64,000 nt of DNA from Pedobacter westerhofensis (GCF_900182595.1 NZ_FXTN01000001.1:310001-374000), one strand, 5' to 3'; numbered from the stretch's first letter, positions 17,857 to 28,181 are shown. The notes: generated by a model from the sequence alone, not told the origin. A program made the numbers and translations.

Positions 17857-20178
17857 ATGAAGAATATACTCTTCAGCGTGATCGTATGTGCTGCATTGTG
17901 GACTTATAGCCTATCGGCTCAGGGCCAGCCCCTGCCGTCCAGTCTGGTCATCAGTGATTACAACCCGGTCTGGACTTCGCAAAGCAGCAGTTCTGCCGAT
18001 TCGATGCCCTGCGGAGGCGGAGATATTGGCTTAAATGTTTGGGTAGAAAAAGGAGAACTGCTTTTTTACATTGCCCGGAGCGGGACGTTCGACGAGAATA
18101 ACGCGCTGTTAAAGTTAGGCCGGGTAAGGATCACTTTAAGCCCTAACCCCTTCGAAGGAAAAACCTTCAGGCAGGAGCTTGTGCTTAAAGATGGCTATGT
18201 ACAGATTAAGGGTGCAAACGGGGATTTATCGGCAGATATCAAAATTTGGACAGATGTATTTCAGCCTTTGGTAAAGGTGGAAATCAGCAGCAGCAAAGCG
18301 ATCAGTGCTACCTTTGCCTATGAGAGCTGGAGAACGGAAGACCGGGCCATCACAGGCAAAGAGAACAACAGCAACTCCTGGAAATGGGCGCCGCAGGGAG
18401 ATGTAAAAACATTCAGGGACGAGATCTCTTTTTCAGGAAACAGTATTCTCTTTTATCACCGCAACCAGAAAAATACCGTTTTTGATGCGGCTGTAAAACA
18501 ACAGGGACTGGAAAGCATTAAAGATTCACTGCAAAATCCGCTGCAAAATCTCACGTTTGGGGGAATGATGCGGGGAACAGGCTTAAAACCCTCGGGCATA
18601 TCTGATGGCAAATACTTAAATACCGGTTTTCGCGGCTGGAAATTAACATCAATCCGTCCCTCCAAAAAGCTGGAAATGCAATTAATACTGCATACTGCAC
18701 AAACCTCAGGCTTAAAAGCCTGGCAGGAGCAGCTGGCCGCTGTGGTAGCCGCAGGCAAAAAATCAAACTCCCTGAAAACCATAAAATGGTGGAACGCGTA
18801 CTGGAACAGAAGCTTTATATACATCAATGCCAAACCCGGCTCAGCAGAATGGCAAATCGCACGGAATTACCAGCTTTTCCGCTATATGTTGGGCTGCAAT
18901 GCCTATGGCAAACTGCCCACCAAATTCAACGGCGGCCTGTTTACCTATGATCCGGTTCAGGTTGATTCAAGCTATCGTTTTACGCCCGATTTCCGGAATT
19001 GGGGAGGTGGTACGCATACTGCCCAGAACCAGCGCCTGGTCTACTGGCCGATGCTCAAAAGTGGTGACGCAGAATTGATGAAGCCCCAGTTTGATTTTTA
19101 TCTGAATGCGTTAAATAATGCCCGGCGCCGTACGCGTTTTTACTGGAACCATGAAGGCGCTTCGTTTACAGAGCAGCTGGAAAATTTCGGGCTGCCTAAT
19201 CCTGCAGAATACGGATGGAAACGCCCGGCAGGTTACGACCGGGGAATGGAATATAATGCCTGGCTGGAATATGAATGGGATACGGCACTGGAATTTTGCA
19301 TGATGATCCTTGAAAGCCAGCGTTATGCAGCTCATGACATCAGGAAATACATGCCCCTGATAGAAAACTGTCTTGATTTCTTTGATGCACACTACCGCTA
19401 CCTTGCCCTCCGGAGAGGAAGCAAATCACTGGATGCAGATGGGCACCTGGTTTTATACCCGGGTTCAGGTGCAGAAACTTATAAAATGGCTTACAATGCA
19501 AGTTCCACGATCGCAGGGCTTAAAACCCTCCTTGGCCGGCTGCTGGAACTGCCGGATGGACTGCTGAACCAGCAAAAGAAAAAACGGTGGTCGGCCATGC
19601 TCCGCAGCATACCTCCCATTAGCTTCCGCAATTTCGAGGGACATCCAACGATATCGCCTGCTGCGCATTGGGAAAGGATAAATAACACGGAAAGCCCTCA
19701 GCTATATCCTGTATTCCCCTGGGGGATTTTTGGTACAGGCAAGCCGGGACTGGATACAGCGCGCAATACGTATCTGTATGATAGCGATGCCCTGAAATTC
19801 AGAAGCCATGTGGGCTGGAAACAGGATCATATTTTTGCGGCCAGGCTTGGCCTCACAAAGGAAGCAGAAAGGCTGATCCTGTTGAAAATGAAAGATTCAG
19901 GGCGCAGGTTTCCTGCATTCTGGGGGCCAGGGTTCGACTGGGTGCCAGATCATAACTGGGGCGGATCGGGAATGACCGGTATGCAGGAGATGCTGATGCA
20001 GACCGATGGTAAAAAGATTATGCTTTTTCCGGCCTGGCCTAAACAATGGGATACGCATTTCAAACTGCATGCGCCGTATCAAACCACTGTTGAGGCAGTA
20101 TTACGAAATGGCCGGGTGGAAGATCTGAAGGTAACCCCGGAAAGCCGGAGAAAAGATGTGGTCATCCTGCTGGATTAA
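17857..20178 (+). CDS. DUF5703-domain secreted protein with (alpha/alpha)6 glycosidase-like C-terminal half
   Basis: This 773-residue protein has signal MKNILFSVIVCAALWTYSLSAQG. The N-terminal beta-sandwich (about 25-290) opens with WTSQSSSSADSMPCGGGDIG, which I recognise as the DUF5703 type. The remainder is a helical toroid like that of GH95 or GH65, with HWERIN, FPWGIF and GGSGMTGMQEMLMQ near the C-terminus. That last motif has the position of the GNFGGxxGxxEML catalytic motif of GH95 but lacks the Asp-Gly-Asn. It is probably a glycosidase of the locus with unknown specificity, co-transcribed with the esterase 3 nt upstream. A strong inverted repeat follows its stop codon. Confidence 0.75.
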   Translation: MKNILFSVIVCAALWTYSLSAQGQPLPSSLVISDYNPVWTSQSSSSADSMPCGGGDIGLNVWVEKGELLFYIARSGTFDENNALLKLGRVRITLSPNPFEGKTFRQELVLKDGYVQIKGANGDLSADIKIWTDVFQPLVKVEISSSKAISATFAYESWRTEDRAITGKENNSNSWKWAPQGDVKTFRDEISFSGNSILFYHRNQKNTVFDAAVKQQGLESIKDSLQNPLQNLTFGGMMRGTGLKPSGISDGKYLNTGFRGWKLTSIRPSKKLEMQLILHTAQTSGLKAWQEQLAAVVAAGKKSNSLKTIKWWNAYWNRSFIYINAKPGSAEWQIARNYQLFRYMLGCNAYGKLPTKFNGGLFTYDPVQVDSSYRFTPDFRNWGGGTHTAQNQRLVYWPMLKSGDAELMKPQFDFYLNALNNARRRTRFYWNHEGASFTEQLENFGLPNPAEYGWKRPAGYDRGMEYNAWLEYEWDTALEFCMMILESQRYAAHDIRKYMPLIENCLDFFDAHYRYLALRRGSKSLDADGHLVLYPGSGAETYKMAYNASSTIAGLKTLLGRLLELPDGLLNQQKKKRWSAMLRSIPPISFRNFEGHPTISPAAHWERINNTESPQLYPVFPWGIFGTGKPGLDTARNTYLYDSDALKFRSHVGWKQDHIFAARLGLTKEAERLILLKMKDSGRRFPAFWGPGFDWVPDHNWGGSGMTGMQEMLMQTDGKKIMLFPAWPKQWDTHFKLHAPYQTTVEAVLRNGRVEDLKVTPESRRKDVVILLD

Positions 20179-20180
20179 AG

Positions 20181-20218
20181 AGCCTCCGGTATTCATTCCA
20201 TAATGATCACCGGAGGCT
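20181..20218. terminator. Bidirectional intrinsic terminator between convergent genes
   Basis: AGCCTCCGGT and its exact reverse complement ACCGGAGGCT form a 10-bp GC-rich stem with an 18-nt loop, starting 2 nt after the DUF5703 stop. It is flanked by TTAAAG and TATTTAAATT. It can end both the plus-strand pair and the minus-strand SDR gene (stop at 20236). Confidence 0.8.
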
Positions 20219-20235
20219 ATTTAAATTCAACTGAC

Positions 20236-21090
20236 TTATCTCTCAGCCAAAGGAAAATCTGCACTGATCGTCAGATCTTTCAGGCTTTCAAAGTTTTCCC
20301 GCATCATGTCCACTTTCTCCAGAGCCATTTTATAAGCAGGTTCGCCCAGCAATAAACGCAGCTGATGATTTTCAGCTTCCACAGCTTTGATGATTGCTTC
20401 TGATCCCCTTACCGGATCTCCCTGTTGTTTACCGCTGCTGTTCTGACTGGCGGTCATTCTTGCACCAACGGTAGGTTCGTAATCTGCGATTTGTGTAGGT
20501 GTACGCGAGGTAGAACGCCCGGCCCAGTCGGTACGGAAGGGTCCCGGTTCAACCAGCAATACTTTGATCCCCAGCGGGCCAACTTCCTGCGACAATGATT
20601 CAGATAATCCTTCTACCGCAAACTTGGTAGCATGGTAATACCCGGTCGAAGTAAATGCCCTCAGGCCACCGATTGATGAAAAGTTAATGATGTGGCCATG
20701 TTTTTTATCGCGCATACCAGGCAATACTGCCTGGATCATATTCACCAATCCAAAAAAGTTTGTTTCAAACTGAGCCCTGATTTTCTCCTGTTCACCTTCT
20801 TCAATACTGCTGAAGTATCCGTAACCGGCATTGTTTACCAGTACGTCAATTTTGCCGAACTTTTCCTGAGCTGCTTTCACTGCCGATGCAATCTGGTCCT
20901 GATCTGTCACATCCAATGAAATCACCAGTGAAGTATCTTCATATCCTTCAGCAATATCATTGATCTGGTCTGTTTTTCTGGCCGTAATCACGGCGTTCCA
21001 GCCTCTGCCCAGTATCAATTTGGCAATCTCCCTGCCGAAACCTGTAGAACATCCGGTGATAAACCAAACGGGTGCATTTGTATTTCCCAT
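20236..21090 (-). CDS. SDR-family oxidoreductase
   Basis: This 284-residue classical short-chain dehydrogenase has no signal peptide, so it is cytoplasmic. It has the nucleotide-binding TGCSTGFGRE motif (about 13-22), NNAGYG (about 86-91), the catalytic Ser in INFSSIGG and YYHATKFAVEGLS with Tyr and Lys spaced as YxxxK. The C-terminal tail is typical of the large SDR group annotated simply as oxidoreductases. The substrate is unknown. Its direction is minus and its end faces the DUF5703 gene, sharing the terminator. It sits inside the pectin locus, but nothing in the sequence links it to sugar breakdown. Confidence 0.88.
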   Translation of the reverse strand: MGNTNAPVWFITGCSTGFGREIAKLILGRGWNAVITARKTDQINDIAEGYEDTSLVISLDVTDQDQIASAVKAAQEKFGKIDVLVNNAGYGYFSSIEEGEQEKIRAQFETNFFGLVNMIQAVLPGMRDKKHGHIINFSSIGGLRAFTSTGYYHATKFAVEGLSESLSQEVGPLGIKVLLVEPGPFRTDWAGRSTSRTPTQIADYEPTVGARMTASQNSSGKQQGDPVRGSEAIIKAVEAENHQLRLLLGEPAYKMALEKVDMMRENFESLKDLTISADFPLAER

Positions 21091-21176
21091 AATGTTGTTA
21101 TTTAGTAATTTTAGTTACCGTGAATAACAGCAATACTTTTAACGTGTTCTCAGAATTTTGTAAATTGTTTGTTTCT

Positions 21177-24100
21177 TTACCAGGATGGCGGCTGCTCTGT
21201 CAGCAACTTCACCGGCCCCAGCAATCCGGCTTCCTGTAAAGCCAGCCCATCCAAACGGTAAGGCGCCGTGGTTTGCGTGATACGTTGTGCCTGAGGCAGC
21301 CGATGATCTCCTATCAGGCGGTTTGCCCAGGTATTGGTAACTGCTATTTCAATATGGTTCTCGCCCTTTTTAAGCAGTCCGCTGATATCCAGTCTGAATG
21401 GCGCTGTCCAGAGCGTGCCTGCCTCTTTTCCGTTTACCTTTACTGTTGCAATGTTTGCTGTTCTGCCCAGGTCCAGCCATATTTTACCGGCAGGGATTTT
21501 ATTCAGCTGAAGGGATTGCCTGTAGACCGCTGTACCAGAGTAATAGCGGATCAGCGAGTCTGTACTTTCTGACCAGTCTGCCAGTTCCTTAAACAGAACC
21601 GGCTGTTTGCGGCCGCCGTATGCGGGATCAAATGAGACCTGCCACACAGATGGCAGGGCCTGCAGGGTCTTAAAATCAGCAGCATAAATCTCAGCATGTA
21701 CTTTGCTATCCTTAAAGATCACAAAAACCGCGGCATTGGCTTCAAGCCTCAGCGGAATAATGATTCTGTCAGCAGCCCTAGTCATTTTTTTAACGCCCAG
21801 TATACGGTCACTAACAGCATCGTATATATAAGGGAATTTATCCATTACCCTGAAAGATACACTTATGTTGCGTAGATGCTCCTCTTGATTGGAGATAAAA
21901 TAAATATCTTCTTCATTGCTTCTGCGGTGATTCCACGCGATCCTTTTAGCCTCGGCACCTGTATCATCTTTCAGCAGCACGTCTGCTGCAATGCCCAGTT
22001 TTTCAAAGCTGCTTTCCTGATATGCACCTTCATCCGCGGTGAGGTAGATTTTAGCACCTGCTTTTTTCAACGTCTCTACTTTTGACTTCAGTACTGATGA
22101 TAAACTGGTACCAGCCGGATCCATGGGATTACCAACTGGAAAAACAAGCAAGGCATAGTTTGCTCCCGAAGGGAACACTACCCTTCCATCTTTTACCGTG
22201 GCCCGCATCAGCACATCAGGATTGAAAGAATCATAGGCATAGCCATGCAGCGGATCTGTCCAGTCCTGAGGGTCGGTAATATTTGCCGAATGGCGCACTC
22301 CCGCAGGAGATTCGGTTAAAGGCTGTCCGATATTTGCCAGCCGCGCTTCCTCTCTTTTTACCGCTTCCTCACCAATAATTCCCGGAAGTGTTTTTACCAG
22401 CCGTTCCGGAAGCAAAGCCCGGCGGGGATATTCTTCGCCCGTAAATACGGCAATATCTGTAACAGGTTTGCCTTTCTGGAGCCAGAGCTGGGTCCTTGCA
22501 GCATAATCTACCCATGCTTTTCCAGGTTTCCACCAGGTCTGGTCGCGCTGAAAATAAAGTCCCACCCCATCCAGCGTCATACCCGGTTTGCGGTCTGCCC
22601 AGGGGTTATGCGCAAACACATGGTATACAAGCTTGTTGATTCCCAAAGCATAATTTCTATCCTGTAAAGTCTTCAACATCCCGGGATGTTCATTCCAGGC
22701 CATCCTTACCGTGGTAAAAGCCTCGGCCTGTACAATGTTTTTCCCGTAGATGTGCGCGCCTGATATCGCGTCGAGCATATCATTTGGCTTGTCATGTGTG
22801 GGGCTGTTGAGCCAGAATTCTCCCATGGGGATATCCACCTTTTGATAATGCAGCATGCCGTCGCTCATCATCGTCGGCGCTACACTTTCAGCCGTAAATA
22901 CCACGCCTTTTTCTTTAGCCAGCTCGGCCAGGGTTTGATAAAATGTATCCGCTACCAGTTCGGCAATCGTTTTCCTGATATCGTACAGTACCAATTCCGA
23001 CTTTTCTGCGCTTTGTACAGGAATGCCTGATATCACAGGCAACCAGGGCAATAAGTCGTACCCTCTTCTCTTTTTAAATTCCGCAGGAAATACGTCCGAC
23101 CAGTTCTGGCTGCCACATTCCCAGCTGTCAACATGGAAAACCCGCAGCACCTCTTTTGCCAGTTCCGGCCCCGCCTGCCGGATGGCCTCTCCGTACCAGG
23201 AGCTGAACTGTAGTTTGATCGCTGCTGCGTTAAATTTATCAACTTCCAGCCCGGCACCTCCACCACCTGTAGCATTGGTATGCCCGGTTGAAGTATGTCC
23301 CATCCTTAAGATTGTCCATTTTCCCGGAGGCACTTTCCAGGTTAAGACACCATCCGCTGAAAGATTTTTACTCAGGCTGATGATCTGCGCAGCGGGAACA
23401 CAGGATGATGCAGGCAACTGCTCTGCGGTACTGCGCTCGCTTACTCTCCAGATCTCTCCATTTTTACTTTCAAACTGATTGATTTTTGGTGCTGAGGATA
23501 ATTCCAGTCCTGTGAGTTTGAGCGATGGCTTCCATTTCGCTGCATCGAGGTCTTCGGCTCCGGGTTCAGACCCTGCAGGATCATAGGTAAACCTGTAGAA
23601 CTTTGCCGTTACGGGGATGATCGAATGGGTAACATCGGCATCCGTATCCTGCCAGCCATGGCGCGGAGGCTGGAGCCGCCCCAGCGGTTTGAAAGTTTTC
23701 CCGTCATCGCTCACTGCCAAAAACAGGCGATGTGCCTGATAATTATTTCCGCCTGTACGGATGGTGATGCTCCTGCAGGTAAAAGGCTGGTCAAATTCAT
23801 ATTGTATCCAGCAGGGCTGATCTGTTTTAAATGCAGGAACAGGCTTGGCATCAACACTGTAAGTTGAAGCACTCAGCGCCTCCGCTTCTTTGGTTTTAAC
23901 CTTCAGGCTGGTCGTGACTTTAGGCTTTAAGTTTCCCGATGAGTTTTCACTGCCCTCCTGCGCCGGGAAAGCGTAGACCGCAATATCCCTGTAAAAATTC
24001 TCTTTGCTTTGTGGCTGAGGAAGCTTAATCTGCTGTGGATCTTGTTCTGATCTGCCTCTCTGTTTAGCTCCCCTTACAGTCAGCTGGCTGGACACCACTT

Positions 24101-24542
24101 TTTGCATAGAAAGTTCAGGTGTGATCCAGGGGCCACCGGCCAGTGCAAAACCATCACTTACGTGCATGCCGATCTGTAAATCTAATCTCGCAGCCTCCTG
24201 AAATGCGTAACGCATCATCTCCCACCATGCGGGGCTCAGTTGTTCTGTTGCCGGCGCAAATACCGGCGGTTTAGCTGCTCCCTGTATCGGCATCAAATAC
24301 GCTCCGCCAATGCCCGCAGCTTTCATTGCTTCAAGGTCTGCGCGGATACCCGCTTTGGATACGCCCGCCTGTATCCAGTACCAGAATACCCAGGGTTTTG
24401 CAGATTGCCTGGCCTCTGCAGAGAACATGGGCGGCAATGGAGAATTCTCTATCTTCTGCCCATGCACAGGCATCCGGATCAAGGCGATGATCAACAAGAT
24501 GATGCCAGTTACTGAACGCTGATGTCTTAACATTTTACTCAT
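21177..24542 (-). CDS. GH106 alpha-L-rhamnosidase
   Basis: This 1121-residue protein has a hydrophobic signal (about 12-29). The mature N-terminus has KPWVFWYWIQAG and GGAYLMPIQG, the start of the GH106 TIM barrel, and a large beta-sandwich insertion (about 200-350). Candidate catalytic glutamates are Glu475 (HVDSWECGSQNW) and Glu607 (IVQAEAFTT). Their 132-residue spacing equals the Glu461/Glu593 spacing I recall for the RG-II enzyme BT0986. C-terminal jelly rolls carry GTLWTAPFRLDISG. GH106 is an inverting, calcium-dependent alpha-L-rhamnosidase family known for pectin. It is the last gene of its block, 13 nt after GH2. Confidence 0.92.
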   Translation of the reverse strand: MSKMLRHQRSVTGIILLIIALIRMPVHGQKIENSPLPPMFSAEARQSAKPWVFWYWIQAGVSKAGIRADLEAMKAAGIGGAYLMPIQGAAKPPVFAPATEQLSPAWWEMMRYAFQEAARLDLQIGMHVSDGFALAGGPWITPELSMQKVVSSQLTVRGAKQRGRSEQDPQQIKLPQPQSKENFYRDIAVYAFPAQEGSENSSGNLKPKVTTSLKVKTKEAEALSASTYSVDAKPVPAFKTDQPCWIQYEFDQPFTCRSITIRTGGNNYQAHRLFLAVSDDGKTFKPLGRLQPPRHGWQDTDADVTHSIIPVTAKFYRFTYDPAGSEPGAEDLDAAKWKPSLKLTGLELSSAPKINQFESKNGEIWRVSERSTAEQLPASSCVPAAQIISLSKNLSADGVLTWKVPPGKWTILRMGHTSTGHTNATGGGGAGLEVDKFNAAAIKLQFSSWYGEAIRQAGPELAKEVLRVFHVDSWECGSQNWSDVFPAEFKKRRGYDLLPWLPVISGIPVQSAEKSELVLYDIRKTIAELVADTFYQTLAELAKEKGVVFTAESVAPTMMSDGMLHYQKVDIPMGEFWLNSPTHDKPNDMLDAISGAHIYGKNIVQAEAFTTVRMAWNEHPGMLKTLQDRNYALGINKLVYHVFAHNPWADRKPGMTLDGVGLYFQRDQTWWKPGKAWVDYAARTQLWLQKGKPVTDIAVFTGEEYPRRALLPERLVKTLPGIIGEEAVKREEARLANIGQPLTESPAGVRHSANITDPQDWTDPLHGYAYDSFNPDVLMRATVKDGRVVFPSGANYALLVFPVGNPMDPAGTSLSSVLKSKVETLKKAGAKIYLTADEGAYQESSFEKLGIAADVLLKDDTGAEAKRIAWNHRRSNEEDIYFISNQEEHLRNISVSFRVMDKFPYIYDAVSDRILGVKKMTRAADRIIIPLRLEANAAVFVIFKDSKVHAEIYAADFKTLQALPSVWQVSFDPAYGGRKQPVLFKELADWSESTDSLIRYYSGTAVYRQSLQLNKIPAGKIWLDLGRTANIATVKVNGKEAGTLWTAPFRLDISGLLKKGENHIEIAVTNTWANRLIGDHRLPQAQRITQTTAPYRLDGLALQEAGLLGPVKLLTEQPPSW

Positions 24543-24555
24543 TGATCATGGTATA

Positions 24556-27036
24556 TTAACGACTGCTGAGCCTAAAAACCGTTTCTCCCAGGTCCTGAGC
24601 CTTCGCTTTTATATAAATATATCCCGGCTCTTCGCCAGACCTGATGATGACCATACATCTTCCTTTAAAAGCTTTTATCTGTGGCGCTTTAAATGAAGAA
24701 ATATTCGCCTGATAACCGTTGTCCACACCTGCAAGTGTTCCATTGCCTTCTACGGAGAAGGAGATCAGCTGTGCGGCATCAGGAACCACATTTCCCTGTT
24801 GATCAGTTACCTTCACCGTCAGGTATGAAAGGTCATCTCCATCGGCTATGAGCTGGGACCTGTCGGCCTCCAAAACAATCCTGGACGCTTCGCCTGCTGT
24901 ATGTACCTCCGAAGAAAGCACCTCTTTTCCGTTTTTTCTGGAAACTGCTTTCAGCACGCCCGGTTCAAAATTCACTTTCCATGAGACATGCAGGTCGTTT
25001 TCCTTTTTTCTGGTACCTAAGGACCTGCCATTTAGAAAAAGCTCTACTTCATCGGCCTGGCTGTAATATGCCCATACATCCACGGTGCTGCCCGGCTTCC
25101 AGTTCCAGTGCGGGAATACATGGAGCACAGGTTTGTCCGTCCATTCGCTCTGGTACATGTAGTACACGTCTTTCGGGAAACCTGCCAGGTCTACAATCCC
25201 AAAATAAGAACTCCGTGCAGGATATGGATAGGGAACCGGTTCTCCGAGATAGTCAAAGCCTGTCCACACAAACAATCCCGACATAAAATCCCGTTTCTTC
25301 ACTTCTTTCCAGGCCCGTTCATGACTGGTGCCCCAGTAGGCAGCGGTATTATCATAGGCAGAAGCTGTCCAGTCGGCATTTCCATTGACCACATACTTTT
25401 GTTTGCCACTTGCCGGCCAGAACCGCAGCGTATCCGAAGACTGATATACACCCCTTGTTTCCAAGGCAGAAGTTGTTTCAGAAGCAATAAACTTTTGTCC
25501 CGGAAAGTTCAGCGGCAGCTTGTCATAATCTTCAAACTTATAATTGAAGCCCAGTACATTCAGGGCTTTTGCTTTCGCGATGTAATTCCTGCTGCTGTCG
25601 GTTTCTGTCAGTGCAGAGATCACAGGACGGGTCGCATCAAGTGCTTTTACTATTCCTGCAAGTTCCCTGGTAATGCGGGTTCCTGTGGTATCAAACTGCT
25701 CCCTGATCTCGTTACCAATACTCCATAGGATTACCGAAGGATGGTTCCTGTCTCTTTTGATCATATCCTGCAGGTCGCGCTTGTGCCATTTTTCAAAATC
25801 CAGGGAATAATCATATTTGTTCTTCTTCTTTTTCCACATGTCAAACGCCTCGTCCATCACCAGAAAGCCCATTTGGTCACAGAGGTTCAGTAATTCTGCA
25901 GCCGGAGGATTGTGTGAAAAACGTATGGCATTGCATCCCATTTCCTTCAGGATTTCCAGTTGCCGCTGCATCGCCCGGCGGTTTACAGCTGCTCCGAGGG
26001 CACCCAGATCATGATGCATACACACGCCCAGGATTTTCATGGACTGCCCGTTCAGCGAGAAACCCTTTTTACTATCAAATGAGAAGTACCTGATACCAAG
26101 GGTGGTACGGTACTCATCCAGGAGTTCTCTGCCTGCTGAAATCCGCGTAACCAATGTGTACAAATATGGATCCGCGGGCGACCATAACCTGGGTTGATCA
26201 ATAGTAAAACTCTGGTCTGCCTCTGTCAATGAATCTTTTAATACCTGCTGTTTTTTTACGGTGGTTACCCTTTTCCCGGCTCCGTCCAGCAATGTCAGCT
26301 CAATCTCTGCCTGCACAGGTTTTGCACTGGCCCCTGCTTGTTTTCCGCTTGTATTTCTCAATACCGTTAACTGCCTGATGGTTGCCTGCCCGGCAGTTAC
26401 AGCTGGTGTGCTCACGGAGGTCCCCCAATGATCCACGGCGATATCAGCTGTAGTCACCAGTCTTACATTGCGGTAAATCCCGGAGCCTGAGTACCATCTG
26501 GAATTGGGCTGTTTAGCGTTATCAGCTTTTACGGTAATCAAATTTTCCCGCTGCCCAAAATGTACAAAAGGCGTAAGATCGTACCGGAAAGAGATATATC
26601 CATTTGGTCTAATACCCAAAAGATGGCCGTTGATCCAGACCTCACTGTTTCTGTAAATACCTCCAAAATCAATATAGATACGACGGTTTTTTAAGTCCTT
26701 GGCCAGATGGAAAGTCTTGCGGTACCAGCCGATTCCTCCCGGCAGGGCACCTCCGTCGTTTCCCGCAGGATGTGCGGCACTGAAGTTTCCCTCAATGCTC
26801 CAGTCATGCGGCAAGGCTAATTTTCTCCATTTCCTGTCGTCAAATTCAGGTGCATCAGCACCTTTGATATCTCCTGAAAAGAATTTCCAGTCCCTGTTAA
26901 AATCCAGTTCCAGCCTTTTAGAGTAATTAAGCCCTTTCTTTCCTTGCGCGAACTGTTTTTTGTCTAAAGCCTGTGCAGCAATTCCTGCAGCCCAACCCAC
27001 CGTAAAAATCAAAAACCAGATCAGTTTAATCCTCAT
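24556..27036 (-). CDS. GH2 glycoside hydrolase (beta-galactosidase-like, with DUF4982-type C-domain)
   Basis: The start is chosen at 27036 (826 residues, MRIKLIWFLIFTVGWAAGIAAQ); ATG at 27039 is equivalent, and both overlap the end of the upstream glycosidase gene by about 10 nt. The jelly-roll sugar-binding domain has FDDRKWRKLALPHDWSIEG and GIGWYRKTF. An immunoglobulin-like domain follows, then the TIM barrel: acid/base Glu443 in WSIGNEI, nucleophile Glu520 in FIASETTS, plus GVCMHHDLGALGAAVN. The C-terminal part has EVELFLNGRSLG, as in DUF4982, and a bacterial Ig-like domain. Family members cleave beta-galactosides or beta-glucuronides. The exact linkage here is unknown. Confidence 0.92.
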   Translation of the reverse strand: MRIKLIWFLIFTVGWAAGIAAQALDKKQFAQGKKGLNYSKRLELDFNRDWKFFSGDIKGADAPEFDDRKWRKLALPHDWSIEGNFSAAHPAGNDGGALPGGIGWYRKTFHLAKDLKNRRIYIDFGGIYRNSEVWINGHLLGIRPNGYISFRYDLTPFVHFGQRENLITVKADNAKQPNSRWYSGSGIYRNVRLVTTADIAVDHWGTSVSTPAVTAGQATIRQLTVLRNTSGKQAGASAKPVQAEIELTLLDGAGKRVTTVKKQQVLKDSLTEADQSFTIDQPRLWSPADPYLYTLVTRISAGRELLDEYRTTLGIRYFSFDSKKGFSLNGQSMKILGVCMHHDLGALGAAVNRRAMQRQLEILKEMGCNAIRFSHNPPAAELLNLCDQMGFLVMDEAFDMWKKKKNKYDYSLDFEKWHKRDLQDMIKRDRNHPSVILWSIGNEIREQFDTTGTRITRELAGIVKALDATRPVISALTETDSSRNYIAKAKALNVLGFNYKFEDYDKLPLNFPGQKFIASETTSALETRGVYQSSDTLRFWPASGKQKYVVNGNADWTASAYDNTAAYWGTSHERAWKEVKKRDFMSGLFVWTGFDYLGEPVPYPYPARSSYFGIVDLAGFPKDVYYMYQSEWTDKPVLHVFPHWNWKPGSTVDVWAYYSQADEVELFLNGRSLGTRKKENDLHVSWKVNFEPGVLKAVSRKNGKEVLSSEVHTAGEASRIVLEADRSQLIADGDDLSYLTVKVTDQQGNVVPDAAQLISFSVEGNGTLAGVDNGYQANISSFKAPQIKAFKGRCMVIIRSGEEPGYIYIKAKAQDLGETVFRLSSR

Positions 27037-28171
27037 CATTTTTCCTTTCTGCAGCAACAAAATTCAGTGTGCTTTTACCCAAATCTTTTGATGTTGCTAC
27101 CGCAATTCCGCGCTGCCCCGCTTTGTTCACAGCGCAGTAATAATGATAAACCACACCATTGTACTTCACTACAAATGATTTATGCGCAAACACCTCATCA
27201 TAAGGCTGAGAGGATTCAATCAGGTTTGCCCCGTCCCAGTCTGTCCAGTTTACCAGGTCTCTGGAAGCAGCAAACCTGTTGAAACCTCCCTTGCGGTCTG
27301 TCCAGAATGCCCCAAAATAAAACATGACGTATATATCATCCATTTTTTGAATCACAGCATCGCCGGTAATCCCTGCGGGATGATGCATTACAGGTTCCTT
27401 TTTAAATCTTTTCCAGCTGAGCATATCATCTGATACGGCCATCCCTATTCTTTCATACCAGCGGGTTTTGATATTATTTTTCGCAGAATCTCCATTGGCA
27501 TTGTAATACATCACAAATTCATGTCCTGTTAATTTCTTCGGATCACGTATCACTGTACTTTTAAATATTTTCCTGTTTTCCCACCACCGCACATCTTTAT
27601 CTTTGGCCGTAAGCACAGGTTTGTCCTGCCTGTTCCATTCATGTGGAACCGAAGGATCTGTATTGGTGTGTGCGATTCCGATTGACAAGTCTCCTGCTTC
27701 ATACCCTCTGGTATTTCCACCGAAATACGACATCCAGTATCTGCCCTTGTATTTTTTCCAGGTGTAGCTCCCGCCCCATTCAGAATCCTGCAGGGCGATA
27801 TAACCGGCTTTCTGGCTGGCATCCCAGTGTGTACTGTCTGCAGAGAAGGACAGCAGTTTTCCTTTTGTATTCCAGTTCAGCAGGCTATCACTTTCTGCCA
27901 GCCATGTCTCGTATCCCCTGCCGTCAAAGATGATGTAAGTCATATACCATTTATTCCCTTTGCGAAACACGCTTGGGCAATCCAGTTTTTTATCATTGGA
28001 TAACGGAACCACTGCAAGCCCGTATTTGTACGGGGTTTTTATTTCTTCGTACAGTTGCTGCATTTTTTCCTGGCTCAGCCCGGTTTCAACTGCAGCAGGC
28101 GACTGTGCGCTTACAGCCAGGCAAAAAAATGAGGCAAGGATCAATAAGGGTATGGCTTTACAATTTGGCAT
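27026..28171 (-). CDS. Secreted beta-propeller glycosidase, GH43/GH117/GH130-like
   Basis: This 381-residue protein has signal MPNCKAIPLLILASFFCLAVSAQ. Five beta-propeller blades are visible as repeats of the WYMTYI / YWMSYFGG / FVMYYNANGD / IYVMFYFGAF / VYHYYCAV type. Possible acidic centre residues lie in LDCPSVF (about 64), WDASQ and GDAVIQKMDD. This layout occurs in GH43, GH117 and GH130, all inverting or phosphorolytic enzymes on furanosides, anhydro-galactose or mannosides; I cannot choose by eye. It lies 10 nt after the GH78 gene and overlaps the GH2 start. Confidence 0.72.
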   Translation of the reverse strand: MPNCKAIPLLILASFFCLAVSAQSPAAVETGLSQEKMQQLYEEIKTPYKYGLAVVPLSNDKKLDCPSVFRKGNKWYMTYIIFDGRGYETWLAESDSLLNWNTKGKLLSFSADSTHWDASQKAGYIALQDSEWGGSYTWKKYKGRYWMSYFGGNTRGYEAGDLSIGIAHTNTDPSVPHEWNRQDKPVLTAKDKDVRWWENRKIFKSTVIRDPKKLTGHEFVMYYNANGDSAKNNIKTRWYERIGMAVSDDMLSWKRFKKEPVMHHPAGITGDAVIQKMDDIYVMFYFGAFWTDRKGGFNRFAASRDLVNWTDWDGANLIESSQPYDEVFAHKSFVVKYNGVVYHYYCAVNKAGQRGIAVATSKDLGKSTLNFVAAERKNDED

Positions 28172-28181
28172 GGGCTGATGT

